Assembly (NCBI GenBank): GCA_963696025.1
Contig: CAVOII010000006.1
Coordinates: 310,001 to 374,000, forward strand
Origin: JABCYV01 sp963696025
GTDB lineage: Bacteria; Acidobacteriota; Terriglobia; Terriglobales; Acidobacteriaceae
Direction of reading: 5' to 3'
DNA: 64,000 nt
The notes beneath the pieces were generated by a model. That model was not told the DNA's origin. It saw only the letters and a program-made list of their open reading frames with translations, and did not search any database. Positions 36,173 to 45,934 of this stretch are shown here, in pieces. Made by a program: the position numbers and the translations under genes. Every line of letters begins with the position of its first letter. The stretch's first letter is position 1.

Positions 36173-37745
36173 TAAACAGGCGTGGGTGTTGAAAAAGGAT
36201 TGCTCGGAAGTACTGTTGTGCTGTGTAAGTTAGCGCAGCGAGGAACAGTTTCCTGCGAGCGGACGACTAGATCGTTGCAGGCAGCGGCGGCTGCGGCCTT
36301 TGGCTGAGGAAGCGGACCAAGCGCTTGAGGTTTTGCGCAGCCGCAGCCAGGAAGAACTGCTCGCGAACAAACTTTAATCTCCGCAGGCGTAGGCGACGAA
36401 GTCCGATCTGATTCTTAAGTTCCGCGAACAGCGCTTCCACCTTCTTCCTTTCCCGTTGTGCGCTCGTGAAACCTGGCGTGCAGGCCAAGTCGCGAGCGCG
36501 TTGCCGGGCGGGTTCGTGGATGTGGATGGCGAGATATTTGTACTGGCCCGTGGTGCATTTCGCCTTTTGCGAACACGCACCGCAACGTTTGCGGCTTCCG
36601 ATGTAGGCATGGGTCCGATTTCTGACATTCAAACCGACGAAGTTGAGTGGCTGACCTGCGGGGCAGCGATAGCTGTTGCTTTCTGGAACAAAGGTGAAAC
36701 GCTCAGGACCGTAGAGTGGGTTGTTCTTGCGGAGAGCGCTGTCCCGAGTGCGCATATAGGGTTTGATCCCCCGCTCCGTTAACCACTGCAAGAACTCGCC
36801 GTTGCCGTAAGTGGCATCAGCAACCACCGACTCGGGATCGCGTCCTTGCCATCGGGCGAAGCGAGCCAGCATGTCTTGTGCGGCCACCGTCTCCTGACTC
36901 ATCCGGGCGGCAGTGGCTTGCACTCCCACGATCACGCAACTGTGGTTATCCACCAGATAGTTGTCGTAATACCCCAGCCGGGCCGGAGTCCCACCCTTGG
37001 TCGCGTAGGTCGCGTCGGGATCGGTTGTGGACACCAGTTTCTGCTCATGCACTGGCTCGTCGGTCGGATTCTGCTGCTCTAATTCCACCAAGTACTGGCG
37101 CACAGTTTGGTTCACCTGCGCCGCTTCCGCTAGCTGCTCGCGTGGAATGCGGCTCTCCTTGCTGGCATTCGCCTCGACGAAACTGCCGTCCACCGACAAG
37201 TCATCTCCTCGCACCAGTCCCGCTTCCAGACAGCGCGCCACGATTTCTTCAAACAGTTGCTCGAACAGCTTCGACTCCTGGAATCTTCCGTGCCGATTCT
37301 TGGAAAAGGTGGAGTGGTGCGGGATCTCCTGATCGAAGCCCAGCCCTGTAAACCAGCGCCACGCCAGATGCATGCGCAGTTCCTCGACCAGTTTCCGCTC
37401 GCTGGTAATGCCGTATAGATAGCCGATCAGAAGCATGCGCAGCAGAAGTTCGGGATCAATCGACGGCCGCCCGGTCTCGCTGTAACTATCTTTCAGCCTT
37501 TCACGCACGAAGCCAAAGCTGATGTGTTTTTCGATCAGCCGCAGCAGGTGGGTCTCAGGAACTTGATCGTCCAAGCGGAAGTAGTAGAACAACGCTTCCG
37601 AGCGAGAATGTTGCCCCATCATGATGAGCAGGCCTCCGAGAATGGTGATCCAACAGAGCATGCAAGGATTACTTCCTTGTAACACGCTTCTGCCGCCACT
37701 CCGCGTCCTAATCACGGTGACTTTTTCAACACCCACGCCTGTTTA
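36173..37745 (-). mobile_element. IS1182-type insertion sequence, copy 3 (intact)
   Basis: Inverted repeats TAAACAGGCGTGGGTGTTGA and five more bases, at 36173-36197 and 37721-37745, bound a 1.57-kb element with a complete transposase. It is the only copy in the window without visible damage and so the likely source or sister of copies 1 and 2. Confidence 0.85.
36267..37622 (-). CDS. IS1182-family transposase, intact
   Basis: About 451 residues from ATG 37622 (MMGQHSRSEALFYYFRL), the usual family start; the open frame continues into the inverted repeat. The N-terminal DUF772 region (SIDPELLLRMLLIGYLYG) precedes a DDE catalytic core: LSVDGSFVEANA, ESVVADATYGNGEFLQW and VEALFAELKNQIGLRRLR. A cysteine-rich zinc-like stretch (CGACSQKAKC) precedes the last motif. 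The frame is uninterrupted. Confidence 0.9.
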   Translation of the reverse strand: MMGQHSRSEALFYYFRLDDQVPETHLLRLIEKHISFGFVRERLKDSYSETGRPSIDPELLLRMLLIGYLYGITSERKLVEELRMHLAWRWFTGLGFDQEIPHHSTFSKNRHGRFQESKLFEQLFEEIVARCLEAGLVRGDDLSVDGSFVEANASKESRIPREQLAEAAQVNQTVRQYLVELEQQNPTDEPVHEQKLVSTTDPDATYATKGGTPARLGYYDNYLVDNHSCVIVGVQATAARMSQETVAAQDMLARFARWQGRDPESVVADATYGNGEFLQWLTERGIKPYMRTRDSALRKNNPLYGPERFTFVPESNSYRCPAGQPLNFVGLNVRNRTHAYIGSRKRCGACSQKAKCTTGQYKYLAIHIHEPARQRARDLACTPGFTSAQRERKKVEALFAELKNQIGLRRLRLRRLKFVREQFFLAAAAQNLKRLVRFLSQRPQPPLPATI

Positions 37746-37799
37746 CGACAGTTATCCCCCGATTGTGGAAATAAAGTCCGTTCATTTGTTAACTTTCGA

Positions 37800-38009
37800 T
37801 CACTCGACATGGCGCTTCGAGATCGTTAGGTGTACGGTCTTGCGGTCATGTTCGGAAAGCGTAACGATTTGTGGCTCTGACTTATCATAGCTGCTCTCGG
37901 ACGATACTGGGGACCTTGCGAGCACACGATAGCTGCCTGGAGCAAGACTGCTGAGCAAGAAGTGGCCGGTCTGGTCGAGTGGTCTTCCATAAGCGTTCGA
38001 GCAACACAC
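37800..38009 (-). pseudogene. Carboxypeptidase-regulatory-like domain fragment
   Basis: A minus-strand frame of 69 codons encodes DQTGHFLLSSLAPGSYRVLA, then IVTLSEHDRKTVHLTISK. This is the last beta strands of a carboxypeptidase-regulatory-like (CnaB-type) domain, which often ends large acidobacterial secreted proteins. No signal peptide or preceding domain is present, and an IS1182 element lies just beyond. It is probably the 3' end of a deleted gene. Confidence 0.5.
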
Positions 38010-38229
38010 CTTTCGAGAGTCGGAGGCGCGTGCTGAAGTGGCGAAATGAAACAGAGAAGAGCCGGTAGTGACATGGTCAAGTTTGTTGACTAGAGGACGA
38101 CCGAGTGGAACTGAGCCCTATGGATTCTTCCGGGAAGGGCATTCGTGTGCATTGCCAAACATCCACGAATCTAATACAGTCCGGTCTACTTTTGTTCGAT
38201 TATCCTGGGCCTGTTTCTGGAGGATCATC

Positions 38230-39981
38230 ATGTGTGCCAGGGAATTCCGTCGAATGGCGGCTGCGATCTGTTTGATAAGCTTTGCGGTCAGCCCGCTGAT
38301 GTTGCACGGTCAGGCCCCCACATCCGACGTTCCCACCGTTACGATTCGCGCCAATACGAGGCTGGTCCTTGTTGATGTGGTCGTTACCGACAAGAAGGGA
38401 CAACCCGTTACCGGTCTGAAGGCAGAAGATTTTGCGATTGAAGAAAACGGTAAGAAGCAGCGCATCGCTACTTTCACGTCGCCCGGCGCTACCAAAACCG
38501 CTCCCCAGCCATTGCCTCCCGGCCTTCTCTCGAATAGTTCCGAGTATGTCAGACCCGCCGGCGTTATCACGGTATTGCTTTTGGATGCAGCGAATTCTCC
38601 GTTTAAGGATCAGGCTTATGGTCGCCTGCAAATGCTGAAATATGTAGCGGAACAGTCAGACTCTGGCATGCCAATGGCGGTCATGACCTTGACCGACCGT
38701 TTGCACGTGTTGCAGGAATTCACCAGCGACCCCAAGATTTTGACCACCGCGATCAAGAACCTAGTACCCCAAGAGCGTCCTCAGCAGCCGGCCACACCCC
38801 AGGGCTCGGCCTCTATTTCGTCGCTTGTAGCCGCAGTCAATCCTGTTACAGGCAACAGTTTTGGAGCGGAGGCCTTGATCAGTCAGGCCGAGGCACAACT
38901 TGCCAGCTTCGAGAACATGGTAACGGGTTACGACCTAGAGCGTCGCACGGAAATAACGATCGGAGCAATGCGTGACCTCTCCCGCTTGCTGTCCGGTCTT
39001 CCCGGGCGCAAGCATGTCGTCTGGCTCACGTCGGAACTCCCATTTGATTTGATTCCACAGGACCGAAATATCAGCGATGCCGAGCTCGCGGCCGATCTTC
39101 CAAGCATCAAGCAGAAATCCGTAGGCACAACCTCCGCTGGTGTTTACGCCTCGGAATCACGGCAGACACATGGCGATGAGATCAAGCTGGCGGAATCGCA
39201 GTTTGCGCGCGCCAACATCGCCATCTATCCGGTGGATATGCGCGGGCTGATCAGTGGCATGGAGGCTACCCGCTCCGGGAGCTTTTCCAAAGACCTCAAC
39301 GGCACGGCGCTCGGGGAAGTCGCGGGTCTGCAAGCCAGTCAAGGAACAATGAAAGAAGTGGCAGCGGAGACGGGCGGTAAGGCTTACATCAATCAGAACG
39401 AAATCAAGGATGGAATCGCGCTCGCAGACGGGGACGAGAAGGCCTCCTACACAGTGGGTTACTATCCTGATAATAAGAAATGGGATGGCAAGTACCGTGC
39501 GATCAAAGTAAAAGTGAACCAGGGTGACATTGAGATCCGCTACCGCAAGGGTTATTTTGCGATTGAGCCCGGAGAAGCGAAGGATCATAACTACAATCAA
39601 GATGTTGCTGCCGCTCTTGCAATCAACGCGCCGGCTACTCAGGTCTCGTTCCGCGCACAGGCCAGGCCCGCGGGTGCTGGCAAGATACAGGTGTTGTTCC
39701 TGGTCGATGCCAAGACTTTGAGCGCAGAGGATTCCGGCGGGAACAAGAAAATGAACGTGAGTTTCTATGCCGCTCTTTATAACTCGAGCCGCAAGGAGTT
39801 GAATCTTGGCTCGACGAAGGTGGAAAGATCTTTTGACGCCGCCACCTATCAGCAGATCCTCGATCATGGCATGATGGTGCCGCTCGAACTCCAAGTCCCC
39901 ACGGGTGCTCAAGAGCTCCGACTAGCGGTGCTTGATGGGAAAACCGGCTATATCGGGACGGCAACGGGACCATTGCAATAA
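38230..39981 (+). CDS. VWFA-related secreted protein (acidobacterial)
   Basis: 583 residues from ATG 38230, seven bases after GGAGG; the open frame extends upstream but without a ribosome site. A signal peptide (ending about MLHGQ) leads to the conserved TRLVLVDVVVTDKKGQPV and LKAEDFAIEENGKKQRI segment of the acidobacterial VWFA-related family. A VWA-like core follows (VITVLLLDAANSPFKDQA in place of DxSxS, so the metal site is degenerate) and a C-terminal beta region (YTVGYYPDNKKWDGKYR). It is likely exported; ligand and role are unknown. A hairpin at 40002-40023 may end transcription. Confidence 0.85.
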   Translation: MCAREFRRMAAAICLISFAVSPLMLHGQAPTSDVPTVTIRANTRLVLVDVVVTDKKGQPVTGLKAEDFAIEENGKKQRIATFTSPGATKTAPQPLPPGLLSNSSEYVRPAGVITVLLLDAANSPFKDQAYGRLQMLKYVAEQSDSGMPMAVMTLTDRLHVLQEFTSDPKILTTAIKNLVPQERPQQPATPQGSASISSLVAAVNPVTGNSFGAEALISQAEAQLASFENMVTGYDLERRTEITIGAMRDLSRLLSGLPGRKHVVWLTSELPFDLIPQDRNISDAELAADLPSIKQKSVGTTSAGVYASESRQTHGDEIKLAESQFARANIAIYPVDMRGLISGMEATRSGSFSKDLNGTALGEVAGLQASQGTMKEVAAETGGKAYINQNEIKDGIALADGDEKASYTVGYYPDNKKWDGKYRAIKVKVNQGDIEIRYRKGYFAIEPGEAKDHNYNQDVAAALAINAPATQVSFRAQARPAGAGKIQVLFLVDAKTLSAEDSGGNKKMNVSFYAALYNSSRKELNLGSTKVERSFDAATYQQILDHGMMVPLELQVPTGAQELRLAVLDGKTGYIGTATGPLQ

Positions 39982-40001
39982 TCGGCGCACCACAACAATT
40001 G

Positions 40002-40023
40002 AAGGCGTCCGGACGGACGCCTT
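40002..40023 (+). terminator. Possible rho-independent terminator
   Basis: AAGGCGTCC and GGACGCCTT form a nine-pair stem around a short loop, 20 bases after the stop of the VWFA gene. It is followed by only a short T stretch, so strength is uncertain. Confidence 0.5.
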
Positions 40024-40135
40024 TCAGTTCCAAGACATTCTGGTTCGGGAGGCGGCTACTCCTTCGGATTCGGTGGAGAACAAGTTACGCGCGCCCGGCT
40101 GAGCCTAGTCCTAGCCCGCACCTGGGCTGAGTCAG

Positions 40136-40363
40136 GACCAATCCGGCGACGAGATAAAAAAGGGTGACCGCGTACTTTTCCACGGAAATCCGGCAGAGAT
40201 CGAGCTTGTGGCGCGTGATCCACATGACCCAGAAGCAGCGTGGCATATACAGGAGTTCGGCGGTGGCGTGTTAATTCTTGATCCGATGGTCTCAGGTCGT
40301 ACTTTTATCCCCACAGACCAGCTCGAAGAGTACGAAGATTTGGAATTTGTTTCGCGTGCCTAG
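40136..40363 (+). CDS. Small conserved-looking protein, start missing
   Basis: An open frame of about 75 codons encodes EIKKGDRVLFHGNPAEIELV, then EFGGGVLILDPMVSGRTFIP and ends FVSRA. The composition and the beta-barrel-like KGDRVLF pattern look like a real small protein. No ATG, GTG or TTG occurs upstream in frame before the G+C-rich gap, so it is either N-terminally truncated or starts at a rare codon. The family is not recognised with certainty. An IS1182 remnant begins 40 bases downstream. Confidence 0.45.
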   Translation, partial: DQSGDEIKKGDRVLFHGNPAEIELVARDPHDPEAAWHIQEFGGGVLILDPMVSGRTFIPTDQLEEYEDLEFVSRA

Positions 40364-40404
40364 AGGGCCGGCGCACCTGCGCGACCTAACTGTTGATAAA
40401 TCGA

Positions 40405-41712
40405 GTTGGTGTTGAAAAACTCGGTTCGAAGACGCGTTTTCCCTCAGGGGAGTTTCTTCCGATTCGTGTTTTTCTTTTGCTAGTGGTTGCTGACGCGCTT
40501 GCCATCGCTGGTTGCGCTCTCATGTTGAGGAACCGCACCAGTCGTTTCCGGTTCTGGGCCACAGCAGCTAGGTAGAACTGCTCACGCACGAACTTGATTC
40601 TGCGTAGGCGCAAGCGCCGCAATCCAATTGGTTCTTTAGTTCCGAGAACAGAGCCTCCACTTTCCGTCGCTTCCGTCGCTTGCGTAGCGCCGCGGCGAAC
40701 TCCGGGGTCTTGGCTACCTCATTGGCCTTCTGTCTCGCCGCTTCGCGCCTGCGGGGCAGAGATAGCAGTTTTCTTCCGCCAGGTAAGTGAACTTCTCGAT
40801 CCCGTATAGATCAGGGGGCGAGTTCGGACCTTGCTTCACGCGAATGTAAGCCGTAATCCCACGATCATCGAGCCCTGGCAGCAGTTCACCGTTGCCGTAG
40901 GTGTTATCGGCCGCCACCCCCATCGGTCGCCGGCCGTATCGTTGGTAGTAGCGATCGATCATGTCTCGTGCCGCCGCACTCTCCTGACTCAAACCGGCGG
41001 CCGTCGCTTGCACCCCCACGATCACCCAGCTTTCATTGTCGATCAGATAGTTATCGAAGTAACCCAGTTCGGCAGCGCCATTCCCCTTGCTCAGCTACGT
41101 CGAATCCGGGTCGGTAGTCGACACCTGGTCTTGCGGATGGATGGCTTCGCCATCGCCGTTCTCCTGCTCTAGTTCTTCCAGGTACTTTCGCGCCCCATAG
41201 TTCCCTGGCGCTGCCTCCCTAAACTGTTCGCGGGGGATACGACTGTGGTGGCTCGCGTTCGCCATGATGAAGCTGCCATCGACCGACATCTGCTCCCCCT
41301 CCACCAGACCCGCAGCGATGCACTGCTCCACAATGCGCTCCAACAACTCCTGAAACAGCTTCGACTCCTGAAAGCGGCCATGCCGGTTCTTCGAGAACGT
41401 CGAGTGATGGGGAATCTCCTGCTCCAACCCCAACCCGGTGAACCAGCGCCACGCCAAGTGCATGCGCAGTTCTTCCAGCAACTTCCGCTCACTGCTGATG
41501 CCGTAGAGATACCCCAGCAGCAGGATCCGCAACCGCACTTCCGGATCAATCGACGGTCGCCCCGTTTCGCTGTAGGATGCACGCCACTTCTCCCCCACAA
41601 AATCGAAACCGACGTAGCGGTCGATGAAACCTAACAAGTGGTTTTGAGGAACCTGATCTTCGATGCGGAAGTAGTAGAACAGCGACTGCGAACGGTCGTG
41701 TTGCCCCATCAT
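40405..41712 (-). pseudogene. IS1182 transposase, multiply interrupted
   Basis: The N-terminal portion from MMGQHDRSQSLFYYF (41712) runs to TTDPDST and an in-frame TAG near 41095. The middle continues ELGYFDNYLIDNESWVIVGV, with VAADNTYGNGELL, to near 40740, where a deletion/frameshift removes the cysteine-rich part. The C-terminal RLRLRRIKFVREQFYLAA follows in another frame at about 40622. At least two lesions prevent function. Confidence 0.8.
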
Positions 41713-41828
41713 AAGCAGCCAGCCTCCGAGAATGGCGATTGCCTGCAGCATCACTAACTCTCGTCTGCTTATAACCTTGTTGTTGTCGCCCTCGCAAGCA
41801 CCAACTCGGTGACTTTTTCAACACCAAC
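40405..41828 (-). mobile_element. IS1182-type element, copy 4 (degraded, divergent)
   Basis: Repeats GTTGGTGTTGAAAAA at 40405-40419 and its inverse at 41814-41828 differ by one base from those of copies 1-3. The transposase inside is broken. IS110 element B begins only nine bases beyond the right repeat. Confidence 0.75.
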
Positions 41829-42077
41829 GCCTGTTCTATAAGAGGGGATGTCAAGAACATTCTTCTTCCTCCGCCGGAAGCGCGGTTATGGTTCGCGGCA
41901 TCCAGTCCCTTGTCAGATAGGAGTGACGCTCGAGTCTTGTGTCTTGCCCTGTGGTTTCGGATTTTGCTTTGCTCCATCTCAACAGCTGCATGTTCATTAG
42001 TAGCGACAACGCCGATCGGTTTCTGAAACTGGCAAGCACTGGTGGTTGTACGGTGTCAACCATGGTTCTATCTGCGA

Positions 42078-42194
42078 CTCGAGGCCTAGTGCTTTTTCGG
42101 GTTATCCGAGAGGGCATAGGGTTAACACAGAGGCTCAGTGCCACAGGCACTGTGCGCCTACAGGCGATAAGGATGCTCACCCTCGAACCCGAGC
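42078..42194 (-). ncRNA. Candidate bridge/seek RNA of IS110 element B
   Basis: On the minus strand, GCTCGGGTTCGAGG (42194-42181) and a block from CCTATGCCCT to GGCCTCGAG (42120-42078) match element A. The stretch between them differs and contains a CAGTGCC/GGCACTG hairpin. Position downstream of the transposase and the conserved/variable pattern suggest a guide RNA. Confidence 0.45.
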
Positions 42195-42263
42195 GTCTCA
42201 AGAACCAACTGGCCACCACCAGAAAAAGATCACCGGAGGTGGAGGGCTCTTCCCGTGAGACGC

Positions 42264-43331
42264 TCAAGCGGCTTGCGATTTCAGTTTGTCAGCGTCGAAG
42301 TTTTCTCCCTTCTTCCATAGAGTTAGCGTGATGGCTGCAATCTTGCGCGCCAGCGTGAGACGCGCCATCGTGGGCTTGATACCTTTGACCAGTGATCTCT
42401 GGTAGAAATCCTGGAACGGGCCAGGCAGTACACTGGCCCTGGTGGCCGCACCTTTGAACAAGCCTTTCAGATCATGATTGTGGTCCTTGTTCAGACCGCG
42501 AATGGAGATCTGTTTCTTAGAACGTCGCAGTCCGCCTTTGACATAGCAATATTCCGCACTGGTGCGGGTTTCCAAAGCCAGTCCGCTGTAAGCCCAAAGC
42601 TGTCGCTTAGTGCGGAAACGATGCGGGGTCTGGATCAGCGCCACCGCCAAGGCGGAGCGAATCGGTCCCAGTGAGGGAATCTGCCGTAGTTTGACGGTGA
42701 TGGCATGCTTGCGACTCTCCGCCAACAGCTCGCGGCGCGCTTGCTGGCGCAAGTACTGCAGCATGTCCAGTTGCTGGTAGAGTCGTTCGGCTCGGCGACG
42801 GACGCCGGCTTCCTTGATCTTGCCCAGCCACTCGGCTCGATGACGGGTATAGTAGACGTCCCGGCCGGCACAGGGGATCGCCCAGCTGCGATAGACCGCT
42901 TTCAACCGACACATGACTCGGGTCAGATCTTTGACCAGGGTCAGGTAGCTCCGGGCTAACTCGCGCAGCATGCGCACGCCCGTCTCGCCATGGTAGACCG
43001 AGCTGAGCTTGTTCAGGTACAACAGTTCGGCCAACTTGTGGGCGTCGATACGATCATTTTTGTTTCCGTCTTTGAGCAGAGCATTTTTTCGCGGATTGCA
43101 CACCACCAGCTTGGCCACATGCGGCTTCAGTAAATCGTACAGCCACGCGGCCCAAGTTCCTTCTTCGAAGGTGACCGACAAAGTTCCGCGCAACCCCGCA
43201 AAGAACTCCAGAATGGTCGCGGCTTTTGTTTCCAGGATGGATTCCATGACTAACTTGCCAGTGGAATCCAATACTGCCACCGAGATGGTTGCTTGATGAA
43301 CGTCGAGCCCAATATACTTTTCGCTATTCAT
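42264..43331 (-). CDS. IS110-family transposase (element B)
   Basis: 355 residues. YIGLDVHQATISVAVLDSTG begins the DEDD domain, followed by EEGTWAAWLYDLLKPHVAK and NDRIDAHKLAELL. The Transposase_20 part has LRQIPSLGPIRSALAVALIQ, then GAATRASVLPGP with the conserved serine. The frame is complete. It is a clear homologue of the element A transposase but well diverged, so the two arrived separately. Confidence 0.9.
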   Translation of the reverse strand: MNSEKYIGLDVHQATISVAVLDSTGKLVMESILETKAATILEFFAGLRGTLSVTFEEGTWAAWLYDLLKPHVAKLVVCNPRKNALLKDGNKNDRIDAHKLAELLYLNKLSSVYHGETGVRMLRELARSYLTLVKDLTRVMCRLKAVYRSWAIPCAGRDVYYTRHRAEWLGKIKEAGVRRRAERLYQQLDMLQYLRQQARRELLAESRKHAITVKLRQIPSLGPIRSALAVALIQTPHRFRTKRQLWAYSGLALETRTSAEYCYVKGGLRRSKKQISIRGLNKDHNHDLKGLFKGAATRASVLPGPFQDFYQRSLVKGIKPTMARLTLARKIAAITLTLWKKGENFDADKLKSQAA

Positions 43332-43512
43332 GGAGGGTGTTCCTTTCGTAGGGAATGATGCTTGCGCTCATAACCTACTCCTAAAGGGACGCCCTCTTAT
43401 AATGCGTTAACAACAACTGACAACCACTAATACGATTCTGCTCATGTTCGCGCCAATGGGCTTTAGCGGACATCCGCGAGCGTTTAAATCCGCATCCCGT
43501 CCGGGCCGAGCG

Positions 43513-43971
43513 TTAACCGTACGTGAGCTCGGTGCTCTGTCCGACTTCGATAATATAGCCGTCAGGATCGCGGATGTAGCAGCGTATCTCGCCGTACTTG
43601 GGGATGGGCTCCGTGATGAACTCCGCTCCTCGACTTTTCCATAATTCATAGCACGCTTGAATATCCGCAACGCGGAAGTTCATAAAGCTGTTGATGTGAT
43701 TCGGGTCGGGGACGCTGAGCGTTACCGTCGGCTTATCCGGGGTCGGCCCGCCCCCAACGTTCAGAATCATCCAGATATTCGCAAGCTGAAGGTACGCAGG
43801 CGCGTTGCCGTCACCCAGGCTCAGAATGCGAGCGTCGAAGACCTTTTCGTAGTAGCGAGCCGATCGCTCGATGTCGACGACGGTGAGAAAATGCGCGATG
43901 CTGATCCCCTCTCGCGGGGGCATCTCATAGCTCTTTTGTTCGATTTGTACGGCGTTCATTGAAGATTCCAT
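43513..43971 (-). CDS. Glyoxalase/VOC-family protein
   Basis: About 152 residues from ATG 43971 (GGAG seven bases upstream). A single vicinal-oxygen-chelate domain pair: ISIAHFLTVVDIERSARYYE and later CYIRDPDGYIIEVGQSTEL. His in the first strand and the Glu in YIIEVGQ are candidate metal ligands. Members act as lyases, dioxygenases or resistance proteins; the substrate here is unknown. No operon partner is visible; an IS110 element lies upstream of its 3' side. Confidence 0.8.
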   Translation of the reverse strand: MESSMNAVQIEQKSYEMPPREGISIAHFLTVVDIERSARYYEKVFDARILSLGDGNAPAYLQLANIWMILNVGGGPTPDKPTVTLSVPDPNHINSFMNFRVADIQACYELWKSRGAEFITEPIPKYGEIRCYIRDPDGYIIEVGQSTELTYG

Positions 43972-44204
43972 TGGTGACTCCAATTTCGATACAGTGTCCG
44001 CCGAATGTGAGGTGCGGTTAGTGCGGTGCCCACAATTGCTCCTATCGGCGGCCCATCAATTAAGCCAGAAGCGCAACGACAAGTCTATTGGACGAACGTA
44101 TCGACCAACACCAAAAGTAGGGATTGGAAGCATGGGCAACTAGGGCTCGGGGCTGGCTTTGGTTCTTGCGTACCCTACGACGGGTGGGGCATCCCCGTGC
44201 CGTG

Positions 44205-44990
44205 TTAGAGTACGGATGGGCCAGCCGCCCACCGCCGTTTCCCAACTGCTGATCGTTGGATCAAGACCACGGATCTCTTGAAATCGAAGTCCGTCCACCG
44301 CAAGCCCAGGATTTCGCTGATTCGCAAACCGAAGCACAAAGCAATCAGCACGATGGTTCGGTACGGCTGAACTAGCTTGTCGAGTATTTGCCAAGCATCC
44401 TTTACCCGCAGGACGCGAGGACGTTTCTTTCTCTTGCTGATGCCCTTCACCTCGACCAAGTCCATTGGATGGCGTTCCACGTTCAGTAATTCCCAAAGCA
44501 TCGCCTTGTCGAAGAGACGGTACATCAGGGACCGAGGGACCGAATGTGGCCTTTGTACTTGGGTGGGAGGTCGAGCCTTCGGAGCCAGTCCTGTATCAAA
44601 GGCGGGTCGGACGTCCTCCAGGTAGGTGTCGCCCCACTTGGGCCGGATGTGTTGACGAATCATGCTTCGGTAAGAGGCTATAGTGTTGTGGGTGATTTGT
44701 CCGGCGGCCTATTCCTGTTTCTGATCGAGAAGGAAACGGTCGAGGAGACCGCAGAAGAGAACCGGATCTCGGCGTGAAATGCCGTCGTTGATCATTAGCC
44801 GCATGCCTTCTGCTGCTTTCAAAGCATGAGCCTCTGTCTTGTATAAATCTACCGTTCCGACGGTGAAACCCCTTCGTGACCTGCGTCCGTCCGAAGTCGA
44901 TTCCCACCATCGATAAAGCCATACGTCCGGTCCCGTTACGCGTTTGTCGATTTCTACTCTACCGTACTGATACCGCGTTCGCTTAGCCAA
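44205..44990 (-). pseudogene. Tyrosine integrase, nonsense and C-terminal loss
   Basis: The N-terminal AP2-like arm-binding part (KRTRYQYGRVEIDKRVTG) ends at an in-frame TAG at 44709. The same frame continues SYRSMIRQHIRPKWGDTYLE. A disturbed stretch follows, then the first catalytic motif LCFGLRISEILGLRWTDFDF. The HxxR and nucleophile Tyr motifs are absent. The start is TTG 44990, overlapping the stop of the excisionase-like frame. It probably once served the conjugative element to its right. Confidence 0.75.
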
Positions 44991-45278
44991 TTTGATCTCC
45001 TTGGTGTTGGCGGCGCGGGTGGCTGGTTGAGACTACCTGAGCGCGAAGCCAGTCGTCCAGCTCGGATAAATAAAAGAGCCAGCGCTTCCTGTCCCGTCCA
45101 ACAGGGTGAGCCGGCAGTGTGCCTTCGCGGGCTTTACGCATGACGGTTTTGGGATGCATGTTAAGGAGTGAGCAGCGTCTTCGGAACGGACCGGTGCCTC
45201 CAGGACAGAGAGTGCCTCCTCCGAGTGTCCTGAGGCCCCTGGGATGACCGCTCTGTGCTGGGTTGACATAGGGTCCAT
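44984..45278 (-). pseudogene. Excisionase-like helix-turn-helix, frameshifted
   Basis: From ATG 45278 the frame gives ALSVLEAPVRSEDAA. After a one-base loss near 45168 the next frame gives LLNMHPKTVMRKAREGTLPA, then KRWLFYLSELDDWLRAQ, a MerR/AlpA-type excisionase helix-turn-helix with its wing. It ends four bases into the integrase remnant. Excisionase-integrase overlap is typical of integrated elements. Confidence 0.65.
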
Positions 45279-45336
45279 CCGCAAATCTTAAACTAGTGAC
45301 GAGTTGGCCTCGTCCACAGAGCAGCTAGCGTGAGCC

Positions 45337-45933
45337 TTAGTTAGAACCCCCATTCACGACGATGCTCACGTAACCGTTCGCAAACCCGACAGTGTCGGAA
45401 CCAGAGTTGTATTCGGAGAGTGCCTGATGAAGGGCTTCCTGGCCCTCATCTCGGATGGTTGCTGCCCTCTGGTATTTGCGCGCGAGGAGGCGCGCGCCGG
45501 TGTTGAGATTGGTACACGGATCAAACAGTTGGTCCACAGTGAGGCCGAGCTCGGTCGCGTGTTCCGTGTTGATCTGCATGAGACCAATGCTCACACTTCG
45601 CCCGCGTTTCAGCAGGTATTGGGTCCAGGCTCGGGCCTCAGCCAGAGTGCGAGGCTGCCGAGCGATAATAATCTGGCCTGTGACCAATCCGTGCTCGTAC
45701 GCTATGCGGTGAGGGTAGTTGAGACTCAGTGCGTACGGGTGGAAACCAGACTCGGCTCTGGCGATGGCACGGAGTGTTACGAACGGAATTGTGGGCGCGC
45801 ACGCTGTTGCAAGTAGGTTAAACTCCGCTGTTGTGAGGCGTGCGTTCGCCTGGTCCGTATCCACGACTTGGCTCCCGCACGGATGATTGACTAAGACTGC
45901 AATTGCAAGTGCTAGGGTGAATTTTGTCTTCAT
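45337..45933 (-). CDS. VirB1-like lytic transglycosylase
   Basis: About 198 residues from ATG 45933. A signal peptide (FTLALAIAVLVNHPCGS) leads to an SLT domain with catalytic Glu in IARAESGFHPYAL, then SIGLMQINTEHATELGLT and LNTGARLLARKY. It would open peptidoglycan locally for a type IV secretion channel. It is the last gene of the leftward conjugation operon, starting right after the TraB frame ends. Confidence 0.85.
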   Translation of the reverse strand: MKTKFTLALAIAVLVNHPCGSQVVDTDQANARLTTAEFNLLATACAPTIPFVTLRAIARAESGFHPYALSLNYPHRIAYEHGLVTGQIIIARQPRTLAEARAWTQYLLKRGRSVSIGLMQINTEHATELGLTVDQLFDPCTNLNTGARLLARKYQRAATIRDEGQEALHQALSEYNSGSDTVGFANGYVSIVVNGGSN

Positions 45934-45934
45934 A

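Larger units (their letters stand above)
41837..43401 (-). mobile_element. IS110-family element B with long 3' noncoding region
   Basis: TATAAGAGGG at 41837-41846 and CCCTCTTATA at 43392-43401 bound a 1.57-kb element. About 427 bases separate the transposase stop (42264) from the 3' end. It carries the same terminal TTCTTGACATCC motif as element A. It has landed beside the end of the degraded IS1182 copy 4. Confidence 0.7.

Noticed and set aside
36267..37736. Use of the ATG at 37736 for the intact IS1182 transposase
   Set aside because: That start lies inside the terminal inverted repeat; family members start at the MMGQ position near 37622.
38068..38229. N-terminal extension of the VWFA protein frame
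   Set aside because: No ribosome site, and a well-placed GGAGG plus signal peptide support the start at 38230.
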